Part shown: positions 36,518 to 48,276 of the stretch, piece after piece
How the letters are laid out: the number at the start of each line of letters is the position of its first letter
How positions within the stretch are numbered: position 1 is the stretch's first letter
From: Capniomyces stellatus
Lineage: Eukaryota > Kickxellomycota > Harpellomycetes > Harpellales > Legeriomycetaceae
Length of the DNA: 64,000 nt
Direction: 5' to 3'
Assembly (NCBI GenBank): GCA_001661515.1
Contig: LUVW01000016.1
Coordinates: 439,496-503,495, forward strand
Program-made: the position numbers and the translations under genes
Notes under the pieces: generated by a model
Told to the model about the DNA's origin: nothing
The model's input: only the letters and a program-made list of their open reading frames with translations
The model's database searches: none

Positions 36518-39500
36518 TTTTTTTCCTTCTTTTTTTCTCCTGCTAGTGTTTTATCTGTTGATTGTGCTTTATTGCCTTTTTTTGGTACAAGGTTGTTAAT
36601 ACTTATTTATAATTTACTAATATTTAATTTTACAAAACAAAAAGTCGTGTGTGAATTGATGCCGTTTCGTCTCTTTATATTGTTTTGGGTTTGGTTTTGT
36701 TTCTCAGCTCGTGGTCTTGTATTTTTATATCGTTTTCTAACAATTCCTCATACTGTGTAAATCGTCCTTGTTTACTATTTTCAGAGTCCTCTCCAGTGCA
36801 GCTTTGGTTTTGACGTAGTTTCCACCAGTTTTATCAATTATTCAGACTTTTATTCGTATTCCAAACCCCATCAATTTTAATAAAATAAACGGGCTTTACT
36901 TTTGTACTATCTCGTTTCCAAACCATAACCCCCTGTTTTTAAAGCATCAATATTATATTCCCATCTCCTTGATTTACAATACAATCACTCTTGCTACTAC
37001 CTTTGTTATATCCATTTCAGTCAATTTTCACGTTCATTTTGATTTCAACTTGATTTTGGTTCTGCTATTACCCAATTTCTACTTTTCTCTAAAACTGGTT
37101 TTGTAGATTATTGTTGCTTTTATCAGGGCGTTTTATCTATTTACTTTTAACTTTTTTTTTTCGGCAAACCAATAGTACACAATACTTTCTTCAAAAAAAG
37201 CGAATCGCTTATAAATCTGGTTATTATGAACCAAGTAAAGTTTACAAACAGTCACTTACACATTATACACTCACCTCCAAGCTCTTGTTTGTTTATATTG
37301 GTACTGCAACACAAACTCCTTGTTTATTCATGTATTTTTTGGTTGTGGCAAAGTAAAAGGTTCAGGGATTCGTATTGTTTGGGTGGTATTCATGCTGCTT
37401 TAACAGTGGACTTTGAGCTTTTTATGCATTAGACTAATATTGATTTTCACTTTCAATGTGGTCAAGCTAGTTTTGCTTTTAGTGGATCAAATCAGCAAAG
37501 ATACACCAAAATCAACACATCCATCTTATCTCTTGTTTTCTCTCCAGCGGTTAATCACAGACAAAAGCAAACTTTAATAACAAAACTTTTATTCTCAGTA
37601 AAGTATTTTTTTTTTAATTGTTTTTTTTGGTAACAATAACCATGAGGCCATAATTTCCTTGCTTGTTGTCTTTACTTTTTGACACAACCACAACTGGATT
37701 TGGTTAATGTCCAGCACGAGTACCTTTGATTGTGAGTTTTCCATTTGGTATACAGCTTCAAGCAAACCTGGAGTAAGCAGGAGTTGTACGAGTAAATCTT
37801 GTGGGTTTTGGATTGAAGGGCTAGTCTATCACTATCTCAATCTATACCTCTAACTCTACTTTCTGTTATTCTTCCAACCCAATATCCAACACCCAATACT
37901 CAACCTTCAATACTCAACCTCCAATACCCTAGCTAATAGTATTGTTAATATTTTTCTTGGCAAATTGATTGGTATGTACTGGAGGGGTTTCTAGAGACTC
38001 AAAAGATGTTTTCCTATTATCCTAGCAGCTTTAATTTTGGTAAAACGTAAGGTATTAAATAAATAAAATAGAAACAAAAAGATGCTTAGTTGACGCATCT
38101 TATTTTTTTCTTTCTAGCTAACAAATTATAAATTCTTGATTTTATATACTTGCTATTGGTTAGATGTTTTATTTATCTTTTCAAAAGAACAAGGGTGCTG
38201 ATTCTCGAGTAAAAAAGTAGTTAAGGTTCAGAGCAAAAATAAGAGCAGAAATAAAAACAAAAATAAAGCTAATAAAAACAGAAATAAAATAGGCGAGAAA
38301 AGTAAAAGCTAGCACAAAAAGACAGATTTAAAATATTAGTAATAATAGAAACGAATCAGAGCAATCAATAGGCAAAATAGCCAAATTTTAGTTTTCAATA
38401 TCTTTGAATGGCTGATAAATCAGGCCAAATACAGTTTGATCAAACAACATATTTTCTTTCAATAAATACTCAATCAATTCGCCAATCATTCTGACATACC
38501 CTAATTTAAATTGAACCAACAGAGAAGTTTTATATATATATATTTTCTTTCAAACAAAAGGTTTGCAGGAGCTTTGGCTAACCATCTATCGATTAGAAAA
38601 CATTCAAGTATTTTTTTTGGCTAAATCGAAATTTGCGATAAAAAGATTCACTTTAATTTCCATAGGCCGGAAAAAGCACAAATTCAGCGATTAAAACAAA
38701 AAAAATATTATGTAAGTAAGCTTGGTTCTGTTTTATTATGGTATCTCCGAAGGGAAGGTGGAGGATTGGCGAGTAGCATTGCTGCATTTCTATTATTATT
38801 GTTTTTGTTTTAATTATTTTCAATCGACACTAAACTCAAAATATTAATTGTGAGAACTGATTTACTTTATCGAGAAGGTTGTAGATAAAAAATTGGCAGA
38901 AAAGATGAAAGACAATGAATAAATGACAAAAAAAACAAGAGTTCGAGTTTAAGGTGACAAAAAAAAAAGAGTCGTAAATTGGTCGATACCAAGATTCATA
39001 TAAATACGGAGGAACAAAGCAGGCATTTGTTCCTCTACCGATTTCTATTAAAAAAAAATCAAAACCTTATTTTTCAAAAAAAATAATAAACAACAAACAT
39101 CTCGAAACCGATTCCCTACAAATATAGGGAATTTATTAAAGACGTTTTCAAATCTATTATCGTCACTTCATAATCCCCACAGGTACGAAATCAGGGCTTG
39201 GATTTTCTTTATTTCTTACGCTTTGCTATTTCTAGAATTAGATTTGGAATTGAAATTTGCTTTAGGGTTCTGGTCTAATTGCGCTTTATGCTTGTATAAT
39301 TGCGACTATTGATTTTAAAACAGTGGGTAGTAAAAAGAAAGAAGAAAAAGAGCCGAGTGCGCTTGTAGTTAAACTGAAGTATATACTAATTCTGATAATG
39401 AAACTGAAATGTATTTATTGTAGAGGAATAAAGAGAACACAGCCTAAGCCAAAAAGCAGCCGATAAAAAAGCATTTTTATTGCCTCGTGGGTATTTATAT

Positions 39501-39610
39501 TAACTAAACTTGAAAAGAAAACAACAACAAAAAAAACAAAAAAAACAAAAGCAAAGCTTTGAAGCAGAACAAAAAAAGAAATTTTAATAAGAAGTAAAAA
39601 AAAAAAAAAA
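36518..39610. other. Long divergent region between FOX2 and INO1
   Basis: About 3.1 kb with no recognisable gene. Several short ORFs (for example 37111-37432) lack domains. TATA-like and 5' UTR splice-like elements close to INO1 are listed separately. I searched by eye for the yeast inositol-responsive element CATGTGAAAT and did not find it. Confidence 0.6.
38999..39006 (+). promoter_or_regulatory. TATA-like box upstream of INO1
   Basis: TATAAATA about 600 bp upstream of the INO1 start. An exon-like CCCCACAG|GTACGAAATC donor lies at 39183, so a 5' UTR intron may close part of this distance. The acceptor is not certain (a TAG at 39421-39423 is one option). Confidence 0.35.
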
Positions 39611-41191
39611 ATGTCACCAGCTCAAGCCAGAACATCAAACACCGTCAACTCGGTTTCAATCAAGGTTAACTCACCTAATGTGCGTTACTCTGACACCGCA
39701 ATTGAGTCAGACTACTTTTATGACAAAACAATTGTTAGCCATGATGAAAATGGGGTTCTTTCAGCAAAGCCAACAAAAGTGCACTACCAATTCCGTACCA
39801 AGACCGATGTTGGTCGAGTAGGTTTGATGCTTGTTGGGTGGGGAGGTAATAACGGAACTACGATCACCGCATCAGTGCTTGCAAACAAGCACAATGTGAC
39901 ATGGAACACACGTAAGGGGGTGCAGGAGCCAAATTACTATGGATCGGTGATGCTTGCGTCGACAGTGAAGCTTGGAGTGTCAGAGGATAGCAAAGATGTG
40001 TTTGTTCCTTTCCACAACCTGATCCCAATGGTAAACCCCAACGACATTGTCTTTGGAGGATGGGACATCAGCGGCATGAACTTGGGAGACGCAATGACAC
40101 GTGCACAAGTGTTCCCATATGACTTGCAGCGCCAGATGTACGATGTGATGCAGGAGTACAAGCCATTGCCATCGATCTACTACCCAGACTTTATTGCAGC
40201 CAATCAGTCGGAGCGTGCAGACAACGTGTTGGGAGGAACAAAGCAAGACCATCTCGAGAAGATCAGAAAGGACATCCGGGACTTCAAGGCAGCCAACAGT
40301 CTGGACAAAGTGATTGTTTTGTGGACAGCCAACACCGAGAGATTTGCAGACATCATTGAGGGAGTCAACGACACAGCCGACAATCTGCTGCAGTCGATCC
40401 AGAATGGCCACTCGGAGGTTTCTCCTTCAACTGTCTTTGCAGTTGCCTCGATCTTGGAAGGCTCAGCGTTTATCAATGGATCGCCACAAAACACTCTTGT
40501 TCCAGGAGTAATTGAACTGTCTGCCCGCCACAACTGCTTCATTGGAGGTGATGACTTCAAGACTGGCCAGACCAAAATCAAGTCCGTTTTGACTGAATTC
40601 CTCGTCAATGCCGGAATCAAGCCTGTCGCAATCACCAGCTACAACCACTTGGGCAACAACGACGGCCACAACCTTTCAGCCCCAGCCCAGTTCCGCTCCA
40701 AGGAGATCAGCAAGAGCAGCGTTGTTGACGACATGGTCAACGCCAACCACCTGCTCTACAAGAAGGGCGAGCACCCTGACCACACCATCGTCATCAAGTA
40801 CGTTCCTTCTGTTGGCGACTCCAAACGCGCTCTTGACGAGTATGTAAGTGAGATTTTCATGGGTGGTCTCAGCACCATTTCCATCTACAACACCTGCGAG
40901 GATTCCCTTCTTGCTGCCCCCCTCATCCTCGATCTTTTCTTGGTCGCTGAGCTGATGACCCGTGTTGAGTACCGCGCCTGCTCCGACTCTGCCCCAACCG
41001 GCGAATGGGAGTCCTTCCACTCTGTTCTTTCCATCTTGTCCTACATGCTCAAGGCCCCTGTTGTTCCTCCAAACACCCCTGTAATCAACGCCCTTGCCAA
41101 GCAGAGATCCGCCATGGAGAACATCATGCGTGCCTTCATTGGATTGCCTCCAAACAACGATATGCTTCTTGAACATGTTACCAACTTCTAA
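39611..41191 (+). CDS. INO1: Inositol-3-phosphate synthase Ino1
   Basis: Converts glucose 6-phosphate to myo-inositol 3-phosphate using bound NAD+, the committed step of inositol synthesis. Single exon, 526 aa, the usual length. The Rossmann motif is [10 protein letters not shown] (about residues 76-85). Family blocks [11 protein letters not shown], the [12 protein letters not shown] segment, [35 protein letters not shown] and [15 protein letters not shown] are all present. Codon use is noticeably richer in G/C-ending codons, mainly in the second half of the gene, than in many neighbours; this is common for highly expressed fungal genes. The start follows a long A-run leader (39595-39610). 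Confidence 0.97.
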   Translation: MSPAQARTSNTVNSVSIKVNSPNVRYSDTAIESDYFYDKTIVSHDENGVLSAKPTKVHYQFRTKTDVGRVGLMLVGWGGNNGTTITASVLANKHNVTWNTRKGVQEPNYYGSVMLASTVKLGVSEDSKDVFVPFHNLIPMVNPNDIVFGGWDISGMNLGDAMTRAQVFPYDLQRQMYDVMQEYKPLPSIYYPDFIAANQSERADNVLGGTKQDHLEKIRKDIRDFKAANSLDKVIVLWTANTERFADIIEGVNDTADNLLQSIQNGHSEVSPSTVFAVASILEGSAFINGSPQNTLVPGVIELSARHNCFIGGDDFKTGQTKIKSVLTEFLVNAGIKPVAITSYNHLGNNDGHNLSAPAQFRSKEISKSSVVDDMVNANHLLYKKGEHPDHTIVIKYVPSVGDSKRALDEYVSEIFMGGLSTISIYNTCEDSLLAAPLILDLFLVAELMTRVEYRACSDSAPTGEWESFHSVLSILSYMLKAPVVPPNTPVINALAKQRSAMENIMRAFIGLPPNNDMLLEHVTNF

Positions 41192-41785
41192 GCATTTCCC
41201 TCCTTTTTTTTTTCTTATTTTTTTTTTTTTCCTTTCTTTCGTTTTATTGGTTAAACTTTTGTTCTTTTGTTCCCTCGTTCAACATCTAATAAACCATACT
41301 GGAAAAAAAAAACTGTTATTCATTTAATTGTAAACCAATACAACCAACCAATGAAAACACAAAACCTTTATTTAGCCCCAAAGACCAAATTTCTAGAACT
41401 TGCTAGAAATTTTTCATCCAAATCCTGATGTTTGAAAACAAAATAAAAAAAATGTGTTTTTTATAAATAGTCCTTGCTATGAACGAAATGGAATATCCTC
41501 AAATCGAATAAAAAAAAATGTTTAAACGAATAACGTTTAAAAAAAAATCCACTCGATTGTTTTGTTTTGGGTATTTTTATGCCCTTTGTAACAAAGTCGA
41601 GTTTAAATTTTAATTGAAAATCGCATTAAAATAAAATACATATAAAAACCACAAAAAAACCCAATAAATGTCGTTGGCTGTTGACTCGAATTCTAGTAAA
41701 CTTTTCTCTCTACTTTTATACTATATTATTCGCTTATTTTAGCCGGTATAATTTTAAATCGTCCTGACAAAAAAATAAAATAAAA
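41192..41785. other. Spacer between INO1 and the cyclophilin gene, contains a heat-shock element
   Basis: 594 bp. The INO1 3' UTR is T-rich. The rest is the cyclophilin 40 promoter, with the element at 41391-41413 described separately. Confidence 0.6.
41391..41413 (+). promoter_or_regulatory. Putative heat-shock element (alternating nTTCn/nGAAn)
   Basis: Read in 5-bp steps the site is TTC-ta-GAA-ct-TGC-ta-GAA-at-TTT. That is three perfect and two one-mismatch units of the HSF consensus, 373 bp upstream of the cyclophilin 40 start. Hsp90 co-chaperone genes are commonly HSF targets, which makes the site credible. Confidence 0.55.
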
Positions 41786-43054
41786 ATGGCAACCAAAATG
41801 TTGAACACGAAGAATCCACGAGCATATTTCGATATCTCGATTGGTGGAAATCTCGAAGGCCGCGTGGTTATGGAGTTGGTAAGTTTGATTTAAACTGAGA
41901 CTATACTGTTGTTTAACTCACAAGCGAAATAAATAAAGTCTGGCCAAACTAGCACACAAAGTAACAGACTATTTGTTGTACAATGAAACACAAACTTGTA
42001 GTACATGGACAAGCTTCCAAAAACCTCGGAAAATTTTAAAGCGCTGTGTACAGGAGAAAAGGGAGTTGGAAAGAGCGGTAAGCCACTGTGTTTCAAAGGA
42101 AGCAAGTTCCACAGAGTTATCAAGAACTTTATGATCCAAGGAGGAGACTTTACAGCAGGAAATGGAACGGGAGGCGAGAGCATTTATGGAGAAAAGTTTG
42201 AGGACGAGGCGTTTGTTTTTGAACATTCAAAGCCATTTTTATTGAGTATGGCTAACGCAGGGCCAAACACAAATGGCTCGCAGTTTTTCATAACAACAGA
42301 GCTAACACCGCATCTGGACAACAAGCATGTTGTTTTTGGACAGGTTCTGAAGGGAAAGGGCGTAGTTAGGACTGTTGAGAACACAAAAACTGACAGCGGA
42401 GACAAACCACTTCTGGACTGTGTCATTGAGGACTGCGGCGTCTTTTTGGAAGGTGAGGATGATGGATTTGAAAAGATCAACAATATTGAGGGCGACGATT
42501 ATCCATTGTACCCCGAGGACTACCCACTAGGTGAAGATGAGGATGTGATTCCCACTGAAAAACTGCTCGAAATTGGTGCCAAACTCAAAGACTTGGGGTC
42601 ATCATACCTCAAGAAAGGAGACTACAACACTGCGTTCCGCCTATACACCAAGGCCATCAGATACCTGGACGAGTTTTCGGCCTTTGACAAGGACAATGAC
42701 CCTGATGGCACACTCAGACAAAGGTTCTATGCTTTAAGGGTACCACTGTACTCAAACAGTGCATTGACCTTGTTGAAGCTTGGAAACTATAATGAATGTA
42801 TTTCTAAAGCAACCATTTTGATTGAAATGGACAAGGCTGACGTCAGCGACGAGCTGAGAACAAAGGCGTACTACCGCAGAGGTGTATGCTATCGCCACAA
42901 GAAAATGGAGGATGAATGTCTTGCTGATCTGAAAGCCGCCCAGAAACTAAACCCCAAAGACAAGGCCATTTCTAACGAAATCATCCTTGTTAACGCCGAG
43001 ATTAAATCTAGATTGGAAAAAGAAAAGAAAATGTACTCTAAGCTCTTTTCATAA
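41786..43054 (+). CDS. CPR6: Cyclophilin 40 (Cpr6/PPID-type), peptidyl-prolyl isomerase with TPR domain, 2 exons
   Basis: An Hsp90 co-chaperone with prolyl isomerase activity. Exons are 41786-41878 and 42002-43054; 381 aa. The N-terminal cyclophilin domain (about residues 10-185) has FDISIGG, the active-site block [14 protein letters not shown], and NGSQFFITT. The position of the cyclosporin-contact Trp is His in [12 protein letters not shown], as in other Cyp40 proteins. The C-terminal half holds about three tetratricopeptide repeats ([19 protein letters not shown], then further repeats through [16 protein letters not shown]), which would bind the MEEVD tail of Hsp90. An acidic linker joins the two parts. 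A good heat-shock element lies upstream. Confidence 0.95.
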
Positions 43055-43564
43055 TCACTCACTTGTTTTATGTTTATCCTTTTTATTTTTTTTACTTGCC
43101 ACCTTCAACGCTTGAGGTTATTCACTTTCAAAACTTGGGTTTTTTTTGCTTTGAAGTTTTTAGTTTACAACAACTATAAACGACTTGCCTGCCTCAATAA
43201 ACCAATATACGCACATTTTATTTAATTTTAGTTTCACTTGTTCTTTTTTTTCTTTTCCTTTTCGCTTTCCAAGTGAACTAATTACTCACACTTTTGCCAT
43301 TTACTCAATTATTTAAAGCAACTCGTGCTTGATTTTAAAAACGACTTATTTATGTATTGTAATAGTATTCGAGATGATTTATTTATATTAATTCCAGTGA
43401 CTTTAGAAATTGGATTAAAAAAATAAAGTCGCTAGAATTAGAGCTGGATTTAAAGACACATCGCCCAAATATGCACGGGCCGGTTTATCCGCTGGTGACA
43501 GACATGGGAGGTAGTATAATGAGTTTCTTTTAAATACAAAATCTTGAAAAGCAAGTTGAGAGTT
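43055..43564. other. Convergent spacer
   Basis: 510 bp between the 3' ends of the cyclophilin gene and the small minus-strand ORF. It is AT-rich and I see no other feature. Confidence 0.55.
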
Positions 43565-43813
43565 TCAAGACGTTTTTTCTTTTGTTTTGAATTGCTCATT
43601 TCCTTCAATGCTGGCCATGTTTACCACTGCGAATACCACTACTACGGTGATGAAAAGCATAACAAAGATCCCAGAAAGCACCCCGGGCGTAATCCAACTG
43701 ACAAAGAATATATCATCTCGTGCTATTATTTTTGAAGTTTCGCTTGCCGTTATCGAAGTGATACTAGAAATCGTACTTGCTACTGTAGTTGTAATCGAGG
43801 CGCTTGATGACAT
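43565..43813 (-). CDS. Small single-pass membrane protein, resembles the C-terminus of Voa1/Big1/ATP6AP1
   Basis: An 82-aa ORF without introns. The N-terminal 28 residues are Ser/Thr-rich. A charged stretch (KIIARDD) precedes a hydrophobic helix of about 25 residues starting at the segment FFVSWITPGVLSGIF. A short polar tail ends in KTKEKTS. The pattern of an F-x-TPG-like entry, one transmembrane span, and then a small Ser/Glu turn is reminiscent of the C-terminal anchor of V-ATPase assembly factors Voa1/Big1 and ATP6AP1; I recognise the pattern, not a confident homolog. It could be a stand-alone microprotein of the V-ATPase membrane sector, an unrelated tail, or the last exon of a longer gene whose upstream exons I could not see. 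Confidence 0.5.
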   Translation of the reverse strand: MSSSASITTTVASTISSITSITASETSKIIARDDIFFVSWITPGVLSGIFVMLFITVVVVFAVVNMASIEGNEQFKTKEKTS

Positions 43814-44537
43814 CTTTTCACTCGTTGGTCTTTCCTTTTCTGTTTCCTTTTCCTCTTTCTCTTCTTATTTTCACTCTAGAATTATTATTGATTCTGGTTT
43901 TGTGTTTGTTAGGATCAATTAATCTTTTTTGATATTCTTGGCTATTTAGTGATGATTTCTATATCATAGTCTATGTGTATAGCTTTTATCTTATCTTATT
44001 TTATTGTCTTGTGAATAAAAACAAAATGCAGATCCAGGTAGGGAAAAGTGCTTTAATCTTTTCAGTTTCAATTCGAATTTTGTAGATTTAACAAACGTAT
44101 GTGCATTTAATTAGATTTTGGTCCTTATATTGGTCTTTTTTTGCAGTTTTTGTTTATTTAGGTTTTTACCAGCATTATTTACACTGTTTAAAATGGACTA
44201 GTAAAATTCCAACGTTGTGATTTTTGTTTAGAGCCCAATCAGACAGCATTTTTAGGGCTATGTTGAACTTGTAATGTTGATTTTCGAAAGCTGAGCTATT
44301 TAGACCTATCAGATCTCGATCTTGATGTTGGGTTTATCGCCAACTTATTCTAAATTAGCGTCCCTTTTTTTACTATAAATACAGTGTTAGCGATCGAGAT
44401 TTACAAACGTAAACACAAGAGAGGCGTTTGTTTTCAAAGTAAAAAAAACACAAAGTAACCACACTCTTTCTCCCTTCTTTCTCGTACTCACAATAGAAAT
44501 TTAATTCTCATTGCCAGCGGTTCTAGTTGTGACGGAA
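43814..44537. other. Divergent promoter region of the small membrane protein and eEFSec
   Basis: 724 bp. A TATAAATA box at 44374-44381 faces eEFSec. No further ORF or RNA gene is recognised. No cloverleaf resembling a selenocysteine tRNA was seen. Confidence 0.55.
44374..44381 (+). promoter_or_regulatory. TATA-like box upstream of eEFSec
   Basis: TATAAATA, 157 bp before the eEFSec start codon. Confidence 0.4.
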
Positions 44538-47533
44538 ATGAACAAAGACAAGCTAATTCAGAATTTCAACATTGGTTTGCTGGGGCATGTGGACAGCGGG
44601 AAAACTTCACTAGGTATAGCGTTATGTTGGTTATGAGTTGATATTTGGTGCTAATTAAAAGTGTCCCGAATGCATGTCCTTTATTTTTCTATCCCAGAGG
44701 ACAATTTAGTGGCCAGTTGACACTTTTTTAATTCCGCTTAAAATAATCAATCGGATAGCCAAGGCACTGAGCACACAGGCCTCTACAGCCGCCTTTGACA
44801 AAAACCCACAAAGCCAAAATCGCGGAATAACTTTGGATTTAGGATTCTCTACATTTACCTTATCCACTTTTCAAAACAACGAAGGTAACTAGTAAATTTC
44901 TCTTTTAAATTCATATTAATTTTTAGCTACAAGCTAAAAAGTTTCCTAGAAAAGACAAAAGTAGAATAAAGTCAAGTAGGAAAGAAAAAGTAGAAGAAAA
45001 CAAAACAAACCACCTGTATACTTACATCAGTAACCTAAATACGAATAAAATAGTTCAAATAACCCTTGTCGATTGTCCGGGCCATGCTTCACTAGTTAGA
45101 ACAATAATAGGAGGTATGTTGTTGCAGCCATTATAGCCATTACGGTTGTTATTGTGCTATGAGTTGGCTATGGGGCTGTATGGTATCATTGCAACGAGTA
45201 TGCTATTCTAAATTAAAACGTATTATTTAGGTGCCCAAATTATGGACGCAGTTGTTCTAGTTGTCGACGTTAATAAAGGGATCCAAACCCAGACAGCCGA
45301 GGTAATAATGGTGCCTGGGCAGCTTTGCATACTTTAAAACCCAATTTATTGTCTGCTCTTTATAACCCGAATAAATAGCTATATTTATTATGACAATGAC
45401 CGGACTCAGCCTAACCAAGTCTTTTCTTTATTTTCTTGTTTCGATCTGTTGTTGGCGCGATTATGTAGTGCTTAGTACTTGCAGAAATAACAAACAAGCC
45501 TTTGATTATAGCTCTCAATAAAATCGATTCAATGCCAGTAGAGAACAGGGCCAAAAAAGTAGACAAGGTCACCAAGAATTTACGCAAAGCTCTGTTGGAC
45601 ACACCGTTCGCATCAAGTACAATAGTAGCTGTGAGCGCAAATATAGATAGTACAAATGCAAGCGGTGCAGATTTAGAGTTGGATGGTATGTGTGTTGGGG
45701 TTAGTCCGTTGGTAGCTGCTATACGACGATTTGTTGAAAGTTCCTACAAGTCTGATGGCATCCACGATCTAAAAAGACTAGCAATTAGTGAAGATAAGGA
45801 GAGTTGTCTAATGGCTTTCGAGCATTGTTTTCTACTTCGTGGGCAAGGATCAATTCTGACTGGAACTATAATAAGCGGGAGTCTATCGATTGGCGATGTA
45901 AGAGCTTTAGCAATACATTGAACCCCACACTAAACCCGATACCATTCAAGTTATCATATTATGTTGGCGATAGAATATCTTGGATCAGATTGTGACAAAG
46001 GATATTTGCAGTTCGGCACTCTGTATTTACTTAAAAGCGAATATATGTGTTTTTGAATTATGTTATTAGACGCTGGATATATTGCCAATGGGAATACAGC
46101 GCAAGGTAAAGTCAATACAGCGATTCAGAGAGCCTGTGACGTCGATATTTGCAGGAGATAGAGCAGGGGTGTGCGTGACAAAGGTCGACTCTGAAGATAT
46201 TGAGCGAGGATTTTTAGCAACTCCTGGATCAGTCAGAGGCGCAACGGCATGTATACTTCCGCTGAGTAGAGTGCGGTACTACAAAGGATCATTGAAATCA
46301 CACACACTTTTCCATGTGAGCATAGGATATGAGACTGTGACAGCAAAGTTAGTCTTGTTTAGGACAAGAAGATATGTAGACTTGGATGCAAACGCAGAAG
46401 TACTAGACTTTACTAACAAAGAGTTCGAGGCCGTTGGCGAACTTGGCAGTGATTCGGATACTGGCGCTTTCCAAGTATTTGCGTATCTTGACTGGGGGCG
46501 CCAGATATACATTCCAAAGTCTACGTTGATTATTGGATCGAAGTTAAACTCTGAGCAAAGTAAGTATCGTTTCATCTTTTCTTTTCACCAATACACTCTC
46601 ATTTAAGCCTAACTGTTTTTGCAGTAGTTGTTTGGACAGCATATCGGTTGTGGATCAGATGGTTTTTTTTGATTTTCTGATTTTTTTTGATTGGAATTTA
46701 TGAAGGGATATTGCTTAGATGAGTGTTTGCTGGCTTTTCTAGCTGAAAACGGACATAGTTATATTATAGCCAAGCAAAACTATTTCTGATTGATGTTTTA
46801 AAACCTGCAATCTAAATAAACTGCATGTACAAATGCCTTCAACTTGGTTGCACTAGGTTTGAACGTATGTAGACTTGCATTCTATGGAAAGCCGTGCCAA
46901 ACAGTGTCGGAAAAGGGCAGCAGCGACTGGTTTTTATTCAACGTATCCTTGTATAAACTAAAAGAGAGGGCAGGCGATGTTTTCAGAGTAAGGGCGGTTG
47001 GTTGTTGACGGGATCTGGTGATTGGGTGGTTGTGTTGGTGTCTACCATTACCTTGTCAGCAGATAATATAGCATTTAATGTGATTGTAGGTTGTGGACGA
47101 GAACATGCTGGTTGCTAAGGGGATGCTCAACGTATCAAACATATCGTATTTTAATGGGTTTAAAGTAGACTTGGTTGATGGTAAAAAAAAAAAAACTTAT
47201 TCGTACCGTTTACTATATGTTTGATGGGAGTTGTATTAACTGTACTTGGCCTATATCTAACCCTGTAATCTTGGCTCCTGAATGCTTGCAGAAAGCGGTG
47301 ATGTGCTTGCTACTGGGAAGGTTGATGGGTTGTTTGGTAAGAGCGATAAGTTTAGAGTTAGGTTTTCTTCGAGTGTTAAGCTTTCAGACTACTTTAACAT
47401 ATCCAAGTCATCAAAAAAACCCGTTCAGCAGACAAAGATCAATGGCAAGGAAGTAAGTGGCGAAATCACCCTCAGGATAAAGTACCGCAAGTTTATTTCT
47501 GGGCAGACAAAGCTGGATCAACATTTTCAATAG
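44538..47533 (+). CDS. EEFSEC: Selenocysteine-specific elongation factor eEFSec (SelB family), 9 exons
   Basis: The GTPase that delivers Sec-tRNA to UGA codons of selenoprotein mRNAs. Exons are 44538-44613, 44759-44884, 45054-45113, 45231-45301, 45469-45897, 46070-46559, 46857-46987, 47090-47180 and 47292-47533; 571 aa, close to the animal protein. All GTPase motifs are intact: G1 GHVDSGKTS (residues 16-24), G2 RGITLDLGFSTF (47-58), G3 DCPGHASL (74-81) and G4 NKID (128-131). RGITLDLGF is diagnostic for eEFSec; EF-Tu and eEF1A differ there. Domain 2 has the block LLRGQGSILTGTIISGSLSIGD, followed by KVKSIQRF and AGDRAGVCVT. Domain 3 includes FHVSIGYETVTAKLVLF and VCRLAFYGK. The eEFSec-specific domain 4 is complete, from NVSNISYFNGFKVDLVD to the basic LRIKYRKFISGQTK near the stop. 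No frameshift or premature stop is needed. Confidence 0.95.
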
Positions 47534-48276
47534 GCTCGAAATATTGAAACAAATAAACGACAGATTAAATGCTCTAATATTCCTAATCATTAATATGGAA
47601 ATGGGGTATATAGCATTTCAGAGCTGAGTAAATGTTTGTAGTGAGTCAAAGTGGCCAAAGTTAGCTCTGATTATACAATTGTAACATGGAAAATAAACCA
47701 ACAACTTCACCGGAACTTTTGGGTTTGATTACAAATCAGAGTTTTGAAAGTTAGTTGCGTTTGAGCAACTCTAACTCTATTTGCCAGAATTACTAATTTA
47801 AAGACGATTTTGAAAAAAAGAAAAAAAAACAATTTTTAATAGATCAGAATTTGCGAAACAATTTATTTGCACAAAAAAAAAAAAAAACCAATAAAAAAAA
47901 TTTTCACTAAAAATAAACGAGCTTTTTTAAAGTAAAAGTTGATTTTAAAAATTTGGAAATACAGTGACAAGTTATCAAGGTTCGAGTTTAAAGGATAGTT
48001 TGTTTTTACTTTTATTGTTTGGAATTTCACTACAGTAGAATCAAAATTACATTCAGAACAGCGCATTCATAAGCCAAAGAGCTTGATAAAAGAAACAGAA
48101 AGGCAGAAAGGTAGAAGGAATAGAGGTATAGAAAACAGACTGAGAATCTAAAATTTAAGCTATTGAAGTTTACGATTGGATAGTAAACCAGCAATAGAGG
48201 TGTAAATAGACGATATATTATAGTAGAGACAGTGTAATATACGATAGACGTAAAGAAAAAGAAAAAGGTATAGAGT
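47534..48276. other. Intergenic spacer, no gene
   Basis: 743 bp between eEFSec and SDA1, AT-rich with A-runs at 47815-47890. The hydrophobic minus-strand ORFs here lie in the SDA1 leader and lack domains. Confidence 0.55.

Noticed and set aside
37111..37432. Two overlapping ORFs in the FOX2-INO1 spacer
   Set aside because: Low-complexity hydrophobic translation, no domain, no splice-supported extension.
40204..41176. Long minus-strand ORFs across INO1
   Set aside because: Shadows created by the codon bias of INO1, which is coding on the plus strand.
43587..43922. Plus-strand 111-aa hydrophobic ORF
   Set aside because: Overlaps the small membrane-protein ORF on the other strand, which has a better start and a clearer transmembrane pattern; only one is likely real.
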